64,000 nt of DNA from Candidatus Avidesulfovibrio excrementigallinarum (GTDB lineage Bacteria > Desulfobacterota > Desulfovibrionia > Desulfovibrionales > Desulfovibrionaceae), in assembly GCA_018715085.1 (NCBI GenBank), contig DVMI01000128.1:1-64000 (forward strand). The letters are read 5' to 3'. Shown here piece by piece: positions 53,065 to 62,854 of this stretch. Position numbers and translations under genes: made by a program. The notes below the pieces were generated by a model that saw only the letters and a program-made list of their open reading frames with translations, did not search any database and was not told where the DNA came from. Position 1 is the first letter of the stretch; each line of letters opens with the position of its first letter.

Positions 53065-53692
53065 AAGCCGTCTCCCAAACAATGTTGAAGGGTTCTTTCT
53101 CTGACAAGAAGCCGCACCCGGCGTTTGTGCTGCAACCGGGCCGGCAGGCCGCCACACCCGACACGTGCGGGGCAGCCCCGGATCGGCCGCGCCGGCGCAC
53201 CGGCCACCGCTCCACATCAAAAACAATCTGATCTTTCCGGCCGTCCGCTCTGTTCCGGAACTTCCCCCGGCAAGGAGACGCAGCGGGAAAAACCGCTTCA
53301 CAGGACCATTTTTCTGCCGGCGGTGCCGCCGCAGCGGCTACTGCGCGGCGGCACCATTCCCCCCTGCTCACGCCGGTGCACAAAGAGGACCCGCAGCGCC
53401 ACGCCCGCGCGCCCACAGCAACCTGCTCCGACGGACACAGCGCCCGCCAGCGCGGCGACCCTGTCTGGGCTGCCGTCCTGCCATGGCAGGGCCTTCCAGA
53501 CTTCTGCCTGCACGCCGCCGGAAGGGGTCAGAAAGGCCTCTGTCCACAAAGGCCGTTGGAACGGCGCACAGAGACATCGCCCGACAATGCCTGAAGAGCC
53601 TTTTTGATATCATCAAAAGGCCTGGAACAACAATAACACTATTTTATAAATAAAATTGATGTGTTAATATATCAAAAAACGCTCTCCAGGTT

Positions 53693-56600
53693 CTAGGCGT
53701 CCCGGCGCAGCGCGCCGTGCTCCATGACAAACAGCGCCGCCCGGGGCATGCGCTCGAGCAGGAGGCTGGCAATATGCGGATGACAGGTGAAAAAGAGCGT
53801 CTGGTGTCCCTGTCCGCCGTCTGAGGGTGTGACCATCTCTTCCAGCACGCCGGCTGTCCGCTTGGCGCGCTCCGGATCAAAATTGACAAGGATGTCGTCC
53901 ATGATCAGGGGCAGGAAAACACCGCCAAGCCGCGCCTGCTGACGCACATGCGCCAGGCGCAACGCCAAATACAACTGCTCCTGCGTCCCCCGGCTGAGCA
54001 GCTCCGGGGTGACGCCTTCGCCAACAGGAGGCAACACCGTAAGCGAACCGCCGTCCAGCGCCATGCTGACCGTATTCCATGCGCCGTCGGTCATGATCCC
54101 CAGCAACCGCGACGCCATGCGGATGACTTCGGGCTGGCGTTCACGCTCAAAACGCTCCTTGGCCTTTTCCAGCATGTGCCGCGCCAGCGCCAGACGCGCC
54201 CAGTCAAACGCGTGGCGGCGCAACTGGTCGGACGCCGCCTCCTGATGGCCATGCAGCACGGCCAGCTCGTCAGAGGCAGACAGCTGCCGGAGCGCATACT
54301 CCTGCTCGCGCAGCGTTTCTTCATCCCGCTGGCGCGCCTCGCCAAGCAGGGCCAGATTCTCCACCGTCTGTTGCAAGCGCGTTTCCAGACTGTCGCGATC
54401 GACCGACAAAAACCCGTCAAGATAGGCGGCAAAGTCCTCCTCTGCAAACGGCGCGCCCGGCCGTTCCAGCCGCGCGGCGTCGCTGCCGGCAATCCAGAGC
54501 TCGGCCCGCAGGGCCTCGCGCCGTCCGGCCAGCTCGATCGTTTCTGCCCGAATCGCGGCCCGGCGCAAAAATTCTTCCGGATCGTCCGTCTCTGCCAGGC
54601 GCAGAAGCGAGGACAGTTCGCCCTGTGCTTCAGTACTGACAGCGCTGGCGGCATAAAACTCCTGCGTCTGCCGGGCGAGCTGCTCCCGCAGGCGGTCGCG
54701 CTCCTCGCAGGCTGCCATGGCGAGGGTCGCTTCCTTGAGAAGCGGCTCAAACGACGCCACTGCCGTCTCAGGCGACGCGCACGGCGCGCGCCCCAACCTT
54801 TCCTCAACCGCCCGCAACGGCTCCCAGAAGGCGGCAATGGTCGCCTGACCGGCTGCCAACGCTTCTTTGATCCGCGCAATGTTTTCTGTCTGCCGGATCG
54901 CCTGCCCGACATGCTGCAGAGCCTCGCGGACGGTAGAAGGCGACAGCGACGGCGCAAACCCCAGTGCTGTCAGCGCCTGCCGCCAGGCCCCGGTCCGCGC
55001 CTGACATTCCTCGTCGGCGCGGTCGCACGCTGCCGCGGCCTGCTGCGCCGCCTCTCTGGCCCGGGCAAGGCGTCTGTCGCGCTCTTCATGCAGCGTCTTG
55101 ACGGCCTGCCAGCGCCGTTCCATCTCAATCCCGCGCTCTTTTTCCCGGTTCAGCGCCGTCTCCAGAGCATCCACCCGGGTCGTGTCCGGCTCTTCCAGCC
55201 CCAGCGTTTCGGCCAGCTCCATGGTGCGGCCGCGCAACGCTTCCAGCTTATGCAGCGTTTCTTCCGCTCTGGTCCGCAGTGTTGCCGCGGTTTCGTCATG
55301 CCTTTGGGTCCGCTGTCTGTGTCCGGACAGTCCCAGAGCCAGCAGGACGGCCCCGCCCAGAAGGCCTGCGCCCCCCTGCCAGAGCTCGAGCGGCACGATT
55401 TGGCCAGAAGGCAGCGTCAGGCCGGGCCAGCCCAGTCCTGCCGTCACTGTTGCCACACCGGCCCCCGCCAGCAGCAGCAACGCGCCGCTCCCCAGCAGAA
55501 CAGGACCGGCCGCCGTGTCCGGCCGCCTGGCCATATGAACTTCCAGCCGCTCGCGCTGTTCGCCAAAACGGCTTTCCTCAACAGGATACAACAGCAGCAA
55601 TCCACGCAGCTCGCGCAGTGCCGACAGCTTCGTTTCCAGCGCATCCCGGTGCGGAAGCGGTTCCCGGGCCAGGCTGGCGGCCCGGGCCTGCACCTCGCGC
55701 ATGGCTTCTGTGGCCAGGGCCAGTTCCCTGGCCGCAAGCTTTTCCTCGCTGTGGGCGACGTCGCGCGCTTTTTCGGCAGACAGCATGGACGAAGCCAGAC
55801 GCGCCAGACGCTCGCTGGCCTCCACACCCGGCCGGCGCTGCCTGACGGTGTCTGCCGTCCAGCCCGGACCGAGCGCAGACAGTTCGCTCTCAAGCGCCAC
55901 GCCGGCCCGCGTCAGTTCGCCGGACAGCGTGGCAACTTCGCGCAGGGCGTTGCGGCAGGCGCCCCTGAGCTCACCAAGCGATCGCAGCGCGTCAAGCTCG
56001 CCAGCCAGGCGTTCTTCCGGGTGCAGCGCGTCAAGCTTTGCCTGCAGCTGCTCGCACCGGGCCCGTTCGCGATCGGCCTGACGCTGCGCAGCCTCCGTGC
56101 GCGCGCAAAGCTCTCGCAGGCGCGCAGGCGCGTCGGAAGGAACGGTTTCAGGGACGGCGGGCATCCGTTCAAGCCGGACGCCGAGCACGCGCCATTCGTC
56201 CCAGCGCTGCCAGACCGAAAGCCGCCTTTCAATCCGCCGGCGCTCCTGCTCCAGCGCGGCCAGTTCGGCGTTGCGCTGCTTGCATGCCTGGCGCAGTTCT
56301 TCTTGCGCCACGGCCATGCGGTCGTACGCCTCCAGCCGCACCCGCGCGTCGCGGATCTGCTGCCCAAGTTCTTCCCAGTTCCGCAGCGCCTGCGCCACAG
56401 GCTGACGGGAACCGCTCGGTTTGAACAGCGCCCCCATCATGTCGGTCAGCTTTTTCAGCGCCTCGCCAGGGGAATGCAGCCCCACGCCAAACCCTGCGCC
56501 ATACAGCGCGTTACGGATCTGGCTGTCGTTGAGTGTCGCCAGGTTTTGCAGCTCGCCCAGGCCAAACCCGTATATGCGGCTGTAAATTTCGCGGGTGACG

Positions 56601-56944
56601 CCCCCAAGGAGCGTTTGCCACACGCCGGCTTCCAACGGCTGACCGTCCGCGTCGCAAAGCGCAAGCGTCCCGCCGCCCGGACCGGATCGCCTGGTCAGCC
56701 GGACAAGCCCCTGCGGCGTGTCGAGCGTCAGGCTGCCCGAGGCCCTGCCCCGTTGCAGATAGGCGGCGTCCCGGCCCTGGGGGCGCACCGGATACCCCGT
56801 CAGCGTGGCCCGGAAAAAATCCAGCAGCGTTGATTTGCCCGCTTCGTTACGGCCAAGCACAACGGTCAGCCCGTCGGGCAACTCGCTCATGCGCGCATCG
56901 CGCAGCAGACCAAACTGTTCGATATGCGCGTCACGAATCCGCAT
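53693..56944 (-). CDS. SMC/SbcC-like ATPase (YhaN-like)
   Basis: MRIRDAHIEQFGLLRDARMSELPDGLTVVLGRNEAGKSTLLDFFRATLTGYP; coiled coils; LSRGTQEQLYLALRLAHVRQQ signature; LPLIMDDILVNFD. Confidence 0.87.
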   Translation of the reverse strand: MRIRDAHIEQFGLLRDARMSELPDGLTVVLGRNEAGKSTLLDFFRATLTGYPVRPQGRDAAYLQRGRASGSLTLDTPQGLVRLTRRSGPGGGTLALCDADGQPLEAGVWQTLLGGVTREIYSRIYGFGLGELQNLATLNDSQIRNALYGAGFGVGLHSPGEALKKLTDMMGALFKPSGSRQPVAQALRNWEELGQQIRDARVRLEAYDRMAVAQEELRQACKQRNAELAALEQERRRIERRLSVWQRWDEWRVLGVRLERMPAVPETVPSDAPARLRELCARTEAAQRQADRERARCEQLQAKLDALHPEERLAGELDALRSLGELRGACRNALREVATLSGELTRAGVALESELSALGPGWTADTVRQRRPGVEASERLARLASSMLSAEKARDVAHSEEKLAARELALATEAMREVQARAASLAREPLPHRDALETKLSALRELRGLLLLYPVEESRFGEQRERLEVHMARRPDTAAGPVLLGSGALLLLAGAGVATVTAGLGWPGLTLPSGQIVPLELWQGGAGLLGGAVLLALGLSGHRQRTQRHDETAATLRTRAEETLHKLEALRGRTMELAETLGLEEPDTTRVDALETALNREKERGIEMERRWQAVKTLHEERDRRLARAREAAQQAAAACDRADEECQARTGAWRQALTALGFAPSLSPSTVREALQHVGQAIRQTENIARIKEALAAGQATIAAFWEPLRAVEERLGRAPCASPETAVASFEPLLKEATLAMAACEERDRLREQLARQTQEFYAASAVSTEAQGELSSLLRLAETDDPEEFLRRAAIRAETIELAGRREALRAELWIAGSDAARLERPGAPFAEEDFAAYLDGFLSVDRDSLETRLQQTVENLALLGEARQRDEETLREQEYALRQLSASDELAVLHGHQEAASDQLRRHAFDWARLALARHMLEKAKERFERERQPEVIRMASRLLGIMTDGAWNTVSMALDGGSLTVLPPVGEGVTPELLSRGTQEQLYLALRLAHVRQQARLGGVFLPLIMDDILVNFDPERAKRTAGVLEEMVTPSDGGQGHQTLFFTCHPHIASLLLERMPRAALFVMEHGALRRDA

Positions 56945-58217
56945 TGCGCTTCTCCAGCAGCTCAAGACACAGGGTTTCGGCGCTGGCAATCAGCTCCTCC
57001 AGTTCGCCGGCGGTGGGCGCGCTCAGCGCACGCCGGGCCCGGCTGTGCCCGAACAACGGCCGTAACGCTTCGCGCATCGTGTCTTCCAACAGGCCGCTTT
57101 CGCGCAACCGGTCGTTGTCCCGCAGCAGTTCGCCCACCAAATCCTCCCGCCGCAGCAAATCATTCCGATCCAGCGTTGGACGCGTGCGCACATCCAGATC
57201 CTTGATCCAGACCGGCGTTCCCGCCAGAGGGACGGCACGCAAGGCAGCCAGCAGAGCCTCTTTTGTGTTCGGATCGCGCAAGGCCGCGTCAAGCGGCGTG
57301 CGCCCCTCCAGTATCAGCCGGATCACCAGCAGGGAACAGTCCGGCCTGGCGGCTTCGGAAATCTGGGTCAGCCGCTGCTGCAGCGTTTCTTCCAGCGCGC
57401 CGGCATCCGTGTCGTCCGCGCCAAGCTCCACACGCGCGCAATCCCAGACCACCGGGCCCAGCGTCACGCCGGACAGGCGGAACGAAGCCTGACTTCCGGA
57501 TGTCTCGACATGCACCAGCAGGCAGCCCTTGTCGCCGGTTTCGTTGATATGGCAGCCCTGCGTCGTGCCGGGATAGACCGCCAGCGGCGCTTCGCACAGT
57601 GTACAGGCCTCGTGAACATGCCCCAGCGCCCAGTAATCCAGACCGGACGCAACAAGATCCTGCACAGTGCAGGGCGCATACCGATCGCCGCTTTCCACAT
57701 CGCCCCGCGACGTGTGCAAAAGCCCGATCTGCGGACAGTCGTCCTGCGTGCGCCGGAACTGCGCGGCAAGGTTGCGCGTCTCCTTTGCCGAGGCATGGCT
57801 TGCCCCATGGATGATCGCCACAAGCCGGCCGCCGGCATCTTTGACCTCGCAGTGTTCATAGTCCGGCCCAAACACCTTTACGTTGGCCGGATAACGGATT
57901 GACGTAAACTGCGAACCGAGCGGATCGTGATTGCCGTGCACCATAAAAACAGGAATTCCGGCAGTCTGAAGCCGTCTGAACGCCTCGAGCAGGCGCAACT
58001 GGGCGCGGGCGCTGTGTTCTTCCTGATTGAGAATGTCCCCGGCAAGCAGCAAAAATGCGGGTTTTTCCTTCTCACACAGCGTGATCAGCCGATCCAGGGC
58101 AACAAACGAGGCTTCCCTGAGCGTTTTGACAACCCCCTCGGGCGCTTCCTGGCTGATCCCCCTGAACGGGGCGTCAAGGTGCAAATCTGCGGCGTGGACA
58201 AAACAAAATGTGGACAT
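56931..58217 (-). CDS. Metallophosphoesterase DNA repair exonuclease (SbcD/YhaO-like)
   Basis: MSTFCFVHAADLHLDAPFRG; LLLAGDILNQEEHSARAQL; VHGNHDPLG; overlaps the YhaN-like gene. Confidence 0.9.
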   Translation of the reverse strand: MSTFCFVHAADLHLDAPFRGISQEAPEGVVKTLREASFVALDRLITLCEKEKPAFLLLAGDILNQEEHSARAQLRLLEAFRRLQTAGIPVFMVHGNHDPLGSQFTSIRYPANVKVFGPDYEHCEVKDAGGRLVAIIHGASHASAKETRNLAAQFRRTQDDCPQIGLLHTSRGDVESGDRYAPCTVQDLVASGLDYWALGHVHEACTLCEAPLAVYPGTTQGCHINETGDKGCLLVHVETSGSQASFRLSGVTLGPVVWDCARVELGADDTDAGALEETLQQRLTQISEAARPDCSLLVIRLILEGRTPLDAALRDPNTKEALLAALRAVPLAGTPVWIKDLDVRTRPTLDRNDLLRREDLVGELLRDNDRLRESGLLEDTMREALRPLFGHSRARRALSAPTAGELEELIASAETLCLELLEKRNADS

Positions 58218-58480
58218 AGGGTCCTCATGCAATTGAAACTGAAGCGCCTTTCCCCAAAGGGCAAAGGCACGCCCGTGCGTTCCGGGAGCCGGCAGCCGCC
58301 TGCTCCGTCCGGCCCGGCACTGCGGCCTGCCGTATCCCCAAAAACGCGCACAACAAAAAAATCTGCCGCATTCCCACAAGTTTCGCAAGGGCGGCGCAAT
58401 GCCGCCACAATCTTTTTCTTTTTTTCGTCAAAAAAGGCTTGCGTTTTTTCAAGAGGTCGAGTACTAATTCTCTCCAGCTT

Positions 58481-58557
58481 GGCAAGGTAGCTCAGTTGGT
58501 CAGAGCATGCGGTTCATACCCGCAGTGTCGAGAGTTCAAATCTCCCCCTTGCTACCA
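58481..58557 (+). tRNA. tRNA-Met (anticodon CAT), CCA encoded
   Basis: Cloverleaf: acceptor GGCAAGG/CCTTGCT, anticodon loop TTCATAC, T-loop GTTCAAATC; 77 nt. Confidence 0.93.
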
Positions 58558-58565
58558 TTTTTCCG

Positions 58566-58599
58566 GGAGTTGCAGCAATGTGCCGCAACTCCTTTTTTT
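58566..58599 (+). terminator. Intrinsic terminator after tRNA-Met
   Basis: GGAGTTGC...GCAACTCC then T7. Confidence 0.9.
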
Positions 58600-58783
58600 G
58601 TGCCCGCTGATCACTGGCGGCATGCCATGGCAGCTCTCCTGCCGGGCGGACGCACACCCTGCACTTTTATCAGGAAGAACTCTTGAAAAACAACCTTCCT
58701 GTCAATCTCCGATCCCCGGCACAGCATCGCGTTTTTCATTGATTACGGAATGTTCCGGAATGTGCTCTGCTGAGGATCCGATC

Positions 58784-59040
58784 ATGTCACACGTCGAAAT
58801 TCTTGAAGAACGCTGCAAGGAGGGCGCCTGCTGTGCGCAACAGTCTGCCCCAAGAACCTGCTGCGCCCTTCCTCACGGTTCAACCGGCAGGGGTATCTGG
58901 TGATCGGGCCGGCCGGCACCACAGGCGGAGCCTGCACAGGCTGCACGTCCTGTGCCGTCGTGTGCCCGGACGGCGCTATCCGGGTATACAGCGCGCCCAG
59001 ACGCGCCGGAGGCCGCGCATGCACAGCGGACGCGTTCTGA
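58784..59040 (+). pseudogene. Frameshifted ferredoxin-type subunit of a 2-oxoacid:ferredoxin oxidoreductase
   Basis: MSHVEILEERCKEG in one frame, then VCPKNLLRPSSRFNRQGYLVIGPAGTTGGACTGCTSCAVVCPDGAIRVY in another; stop at 59040. Confidence 0.75.
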
Positions 59041-59353
59041 TCAAAGGCAACAAGACGGTGTCCTGTGCCGCCGCAGCGGCCGGCCGCAAACGCTTTTCCG
59101 GCTACCCTGCCGCGCCGCGAGGCCGCATTGCGGAAGATGCCTTCAGGGAGCCTGCCTGCAAACAGAGGCAACTTTGCCCAGAGGCGGAACCCGGCGTTGG
59201 CGCTGCCGGCATGATCGCCCTGAGGGCCTCTCTGAAAGCCGCTGCATGCCTGCCTTCTGAAACCGTCATCGCGGCGCTGGATTGTATGCTGCCCGTCCAC
59301 TACAGGCATCTCATTTCCTCAAAGGCCGCGGCGCTGCACGCCGGATGCGCCTT
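59019..59353 (+). pseudogene. Truncated 2-oxoacid:ferredoxin oxidoreductase alpha-subunit start joined to a possible gamma-subunit C-terminal remnant
   Basis: MHSGRVLIKGNKTVSCAAAAAGRKRFSGYPAAPRGRIAED resembles the alpha N-terminus; MIALRASLKAAACLPSETVIAALDCMLPVHYRHLISSKAAALHAGCAF resembles a gamma C-terminus. Confidence 0.6.
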
Positions 59354-59590
59354 CAGCACCTGCGCGGACTGCCGCGGCGCACAGCGTTACGCTGCCAGGC
59401 GCCAACGCGCCGCACCAGCCTCCCCGCAAGCGCAACCGCCGCGTTACCGCATGGTCTTGCGGCCGCATCCTCCGGCTCTGCTTTCGGAATATCACGCCAT
59501 AAACACCAGGGGGAAGAAGGACATCTTTAAAAAAGAGCATCCCCCTTCCCCCGGCTGCCGGCACAGGCACAAAATCGATCCGGCCCGCCC

Positions 59591-59881
59591 CTAGGACATC
59601 TTGGAAAAGCGTTCCACCGCCTTGGCAAATTCGGCAATCGTCTTGTCGGCGTCGCCGTGCTCAATGCCCTCTCGCACACAGTGGCTGAGGTGGCTTTCCA
59701 GCATGATCTGCCCCACCTTGTGCAGCGCGCCCTTGGCCGCGCTGACCTGGACAAGAATGTCCTCACAGGGGGTGTTCTGATCATCAATCATTTTTTCAAT
59801 CGCCTTGATCTGGCCGACGATCTTTCTAAGCCGCCGGTGCAGGCTCTCAGCGTCCATACATTCGTGCATACGCTCCTCCAT
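59591..59881 (-). CDS. CsoR/FrmR family metal-sensing repressor
   Basis: LHRRLRKIVGQIKAIEKMIDDQNTPCEDILVQVSAAKGALHKVGQIMLESHLSHCVREG; C-H-C ligand pattern. Confidence 0.88.
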   Translation of the reverse strand: MEERMHECMDAESLHRRLRKIVGQIKAIEKMIDDQNTPCEDILVQVSAAKGALHKVGQIMLESHLSHCVREGIEHGDADKTIAEFAKAVERFSKMS

Positions 59882-59962
59882 CAGCGCGCCAGCCCCCGCG
59901 CGCCGGGAAATACAACGCGGGCAGATCCGGCACGGGACCGGCCTGCGGGCGATCGGGCACGC

Positions 59963-61231
59963 TCAGTCCTCGTCCTTTTCGCGGCGGATCCGCGCCCCCA
60001 CGGCGTTGAGCTTGGCTTCAATCCGCGAATAACCCCGATCAAGATGGTAAATCCGCTGCACCGTGGTTGTGCCGCGGGCTGCCAGACCCGCAAGAACAAG
60101 ACTGGCGCTGGCCCGCAGATCCGAGGCCATCACCGGCGCGCCGTTCAGACGCCGCACCCCGCGCACCACGGCCGTATGGCCGGACAGACGGATATCCGCA
60201 CCAAGGCGAACCAGCTCCTGCACATGCATGAAGCGGTTTTCAAAAATATTTTCGGTGATGATGCCCGAGCCTTCGGCAAGACACATCAGCGCCATGATCT
60301 GCGCCTGCATGTCGGTGGGAAAACCGGGATACGGGCGCGTGACCACGTCGACGCAGCTCAGCGGCCTGTCGGGATTGCAGCGCGCCAGCACGCCTTCGGG
60401 CGTGGGGGTAAGGCTCATTCCCATCTGCTCGAGTTTGCCGATGACCGTTTCCAGCTCGTCCCACGGACAGTTTCTGAGCAGCAGCTCGCCGCCGGTAATG
60501 CCCGCCGCCACCATGAACGTGCCGGCTTCGATGCGGTCCGGCATGACGGCATGGGTGCAGCCGTGCAGCAGCGGGACGCCCTGAATGTGGATGATACCCG
60601 AATCCTCGCCTTCGATCCGCGCCCCGCAACTGCGCAGAAACTGCGCCAGCTCCACAATTTCGGGTTCGCGCGCCGCGTTTTCAAGCACAGTCTCCCCTTC
60701 GGCAAGGGCAGCCGCCATCATGACGTTTTCGGTACCGCCCACCGTCGGGAAGTCAAAATGAATCCGCGCACCATGGAGCCTGCGGCAGCGGCCCAGAATA
60801 TACCCGTCCTCAAGCTCGAAACGGGCTCCCATTTTTTCAAGCGCAGACAGATGCAGATCAACCGGACGGGCGCCGATGGCGCAGCCTCCCGGCATGGCCA
60901 CGCGCGCCTGCCCCAGCCGCGCCAGCAGCGGCCCGAGGCACAGCACCGACGCACGCATGGTTTTGACCAGCTCATAGGGCGCTTCGGGACGCAGCTCCGC
61001 CGCCCGCCGGACAACCACGCCCTGCTCGGGCGCAAAGCTGCCGGGACATCCCAGCAGATCAAGCAGCATGACCGACGTGCGGATGTCGCGCAAATCGGGC
61101 ACTGAAGTGAAGGTCACCTCGTCGTCAATCAGAATGGCCGCCATCAGCAACGGCAGCGCCGCGTTCTTGGAGCCGCTGATCTCAATACTGCCAACCAGGG
61201 GCACGCCCCCTTCAATAACCAGTTTGTCCAT
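59963..61231 (-). CDS. murA: UDP-N-acetylglucosamine 1-carboxyvinyltransferase
   Basis: [50 protein letters not shown] with catalytic Cys. Confidence 0.96.
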   Translation of the reverse strand: MDKLVIEGGVPLVGSIEISGSKNAALPLLMAAILIDDEVTFTSVPDLRDIRTSVMLLDLLGCPGSFAPEQGVVVRRAAELRPEAPYELVKTMRASVLCLGPLLARLGQARVAMPGGCAIGARPVDLHLSALEKMGARFELEDGYILGRCRRLHGARIHFDFPTVGGTENVMMAAALAEGETVLENAAREPEIVELAQFLRSCGARIEGEDSGIIHIQGVPLLHGCTHAVMPDRIEAGTFMVAAGITGGELLLRNCPWDELETVIGKLEQMGMSLTPTPEGVLARCNPDRPLSCVDVVTRPYPGFPTDMQAQIMALMCLAEGSGIITENIFENRFMHVQELVRLGADIRLSGHTAVVRGVRRLNGAPVMASDLRASASLVLAGLAARGTTTVQRIYHLDRGYSRIEAKLNAVGARIRREKDED

Positions 61232-61392
61232 AGTGTCCCCGTTCGTGTCCCCGTTCAAAAGACGATCGCAACGGCCATGCCGCCCGTCACCGTGCTTGCT
61301 GCCGTCAGCTCCGCGGCCCAGTGCCGCATTGAACAGCTCAGAAAAAAGGCTTGACTTCTTTTTTTAAGCGGGCTAGTGTTCCCCTTCGTTAT

Positions 61393-61469
61393 GGCGGATG
61401 TAGCTCAGTTGGGAGAGCACCTGATTGTGGCTCAGGTGGCCGAGGGTTCGACCCCCTTCATTCGCCCCA
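61393..61469 (+). tRNA. tRNA-His (anticodon GTG), CCA encoded
   Basis: Extra G-1 pairing with C73; acceptor GCGGATG/CATTCGC; anticodon loop TTGTGGC. Confidence 0.95.
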
Positions 61470-61474
61470 TTTTC

Positions 61475-61500
61475 AGCCCCGCGTTTGCGGGGCTTTTTTT
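61475..61500 (+). terminator. Intrinsic terminator after tRNA-His
   Basis: AGCCCCGC-gttt-GCGGGGCT then T-run. Confidence 0.92.
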
Positions 61501-61530
61501 ATGTCCGCTGCAGCCCGTTGCAGCGCGCAT

Positions 61531-62307
61531 TCAGTCTTCCTTGCGCAGGCAGAGAATATACTCCTGATTCCCCTTGGGCCCCTTGATGGCCGAGGGGACT
61601 ACCCCCAGTTCGCGCAGGCCCAGCGTCTGACAGCACAGACGTACCTTGTCCACGGCGGCCTGGCGCAGAGCCTCGTCACGGACCACGCCGCGATCGGTCT
61701 GCTGCGGGCCAAGCTCAAACTGAGGCTTGACCAGCACCGCCACAAGGCCTCCCTTTTTCAGCCAGCGGACACAGGGCGGCAAAATCAACGTCAGAGAGAT
61801 GAAAGAGACATCGGCGACAAGGATGTCCACCGGTTCAGGCAGCAGATCCTCAGGCGCGGTCCGCAGGTTGACCCCTTCCATGCTGACAACACGCGGATCC
61901 GCGCGCAGACGCTCGTGCAGCTGATCGTGCCCCACATCCACGGCATACACACGGCGGGCGCCGTGCTGCAGCAGGCAGTCGGTAAAGCCCCCTGTGGACG
62001 CGCCGGCATCAAGGCCGACCAAATCTGTCACATCAAGATGGAACGTCTCTATGGCTGTGAGGAGCTTGTAAGCCCCGCGGCTGACAAACCGCTCAACACC
62101 CACCAGCCGGAACCGCGTTTCGACCGGCACCTTGTGCCCTGGCTTGTCCACTTTGACAACAGGCCTGTCGGGCACGGCCGCAGCCCCTCCCGACGGGGGT
62201 GTGTTGTCAAAGGCCACTTTGCCGGCCATGATCAGTCGCTTGGCCATTTCGCGACTTTCAGCCAGCCCCTGCCGGAAAACAAGTTCGTCAGCGCGCTCTT
62301 TTGCCAT
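61531..62307 (-). CDS. TlyA family rRNA 2'-O-methyltransferase
   Basis: MAKERADELVFRQGLAESREMAKRLIMAGKV (S4); GLDAGASTGGFTDCLLQHGARRVYAVDVGHDQL; LVKPQFELG. Confidence 0.93.
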   Translation of the reverse strand: MAKERADELVFRQGLAESREMAKRLIMAGKVAFDNTPPSGGAAAVPDRPVVKVDKPGHKVPVETRFRLVGVERFVSRGAYKLLTAIETFHLDVTDLVGLDAGASTGGFTDCLLQHGARRVYAVDVGHDQLHERLRADPRVVSMEGVNLRTAPEDLLPEPVDILVADVSFISLTLILPPCVRWLKKGGLVAVLVKPQFELGPQQTDRGVVRDEALRQAAVDKVRLCCQTLGLRELGVVPSAIKGPKGNQEYILCLRKED

Positions 62308-62854
62308 GGGCGCACGATAGCCTGTCCTCCTCCGCAGGGCAAGAGACAAAACGCCGCCGCGCCGGTCACAGTCCCGCGTCCTGCCCGGCCGGCAGCACCG
62401 CGCACGGTGCCTGTCCCGAGCGGTGAAAAAACCTTTTCCGGATAAAGCGTGGCGTTGCAGCCTGCTCTCTGCAGACGCGGGGCTCCATCGACGCGGACGG
62501 CAAGGCCCCTGCCCCGTCTGCCTGCTCTGCACAGACGGTAGCTCCATCGGACAAGACGATCAATAACCGCTCCGGGCAGAACGCAAACCACCCCCGGCAA
62601 GGCTGTCTGGCCCGCGGCGCAGGGGCCTGCCTCGCGGACGCGTCGCACCGCCTGTGCGGCGAGATACCCCAGCCATGCCCGTGTGTACGGCCTGGAGATC
62701 TTTTCCGGCGGCGCTGGCGCCCGAATCTTCAACGCCTGCTCCGGCTGCCGCTGGCGCGTATGAACGCGCGCGCCGCCCTGGCCGCGCTCCCCCAAAAGCC
62801 GGAACGCCACAGGGCGATCCGGCTTGCCAAACCAGGTCCGCCGCCAATTTGCGC

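Noticed and set aside
53948-56833. 961-aa plus-strand ORF
   Set aside because: Antisense shadow of the YhaN-like ATPase; no recognisable domain, Gln/Arg-rich.
58782-59309. 175-aa minus-strand ORF over the decayed oxidoreductase
   Set aside because: The plus-strand fragments carry ferredoxin and oxidoreductase motifs; the minus ORF has none.
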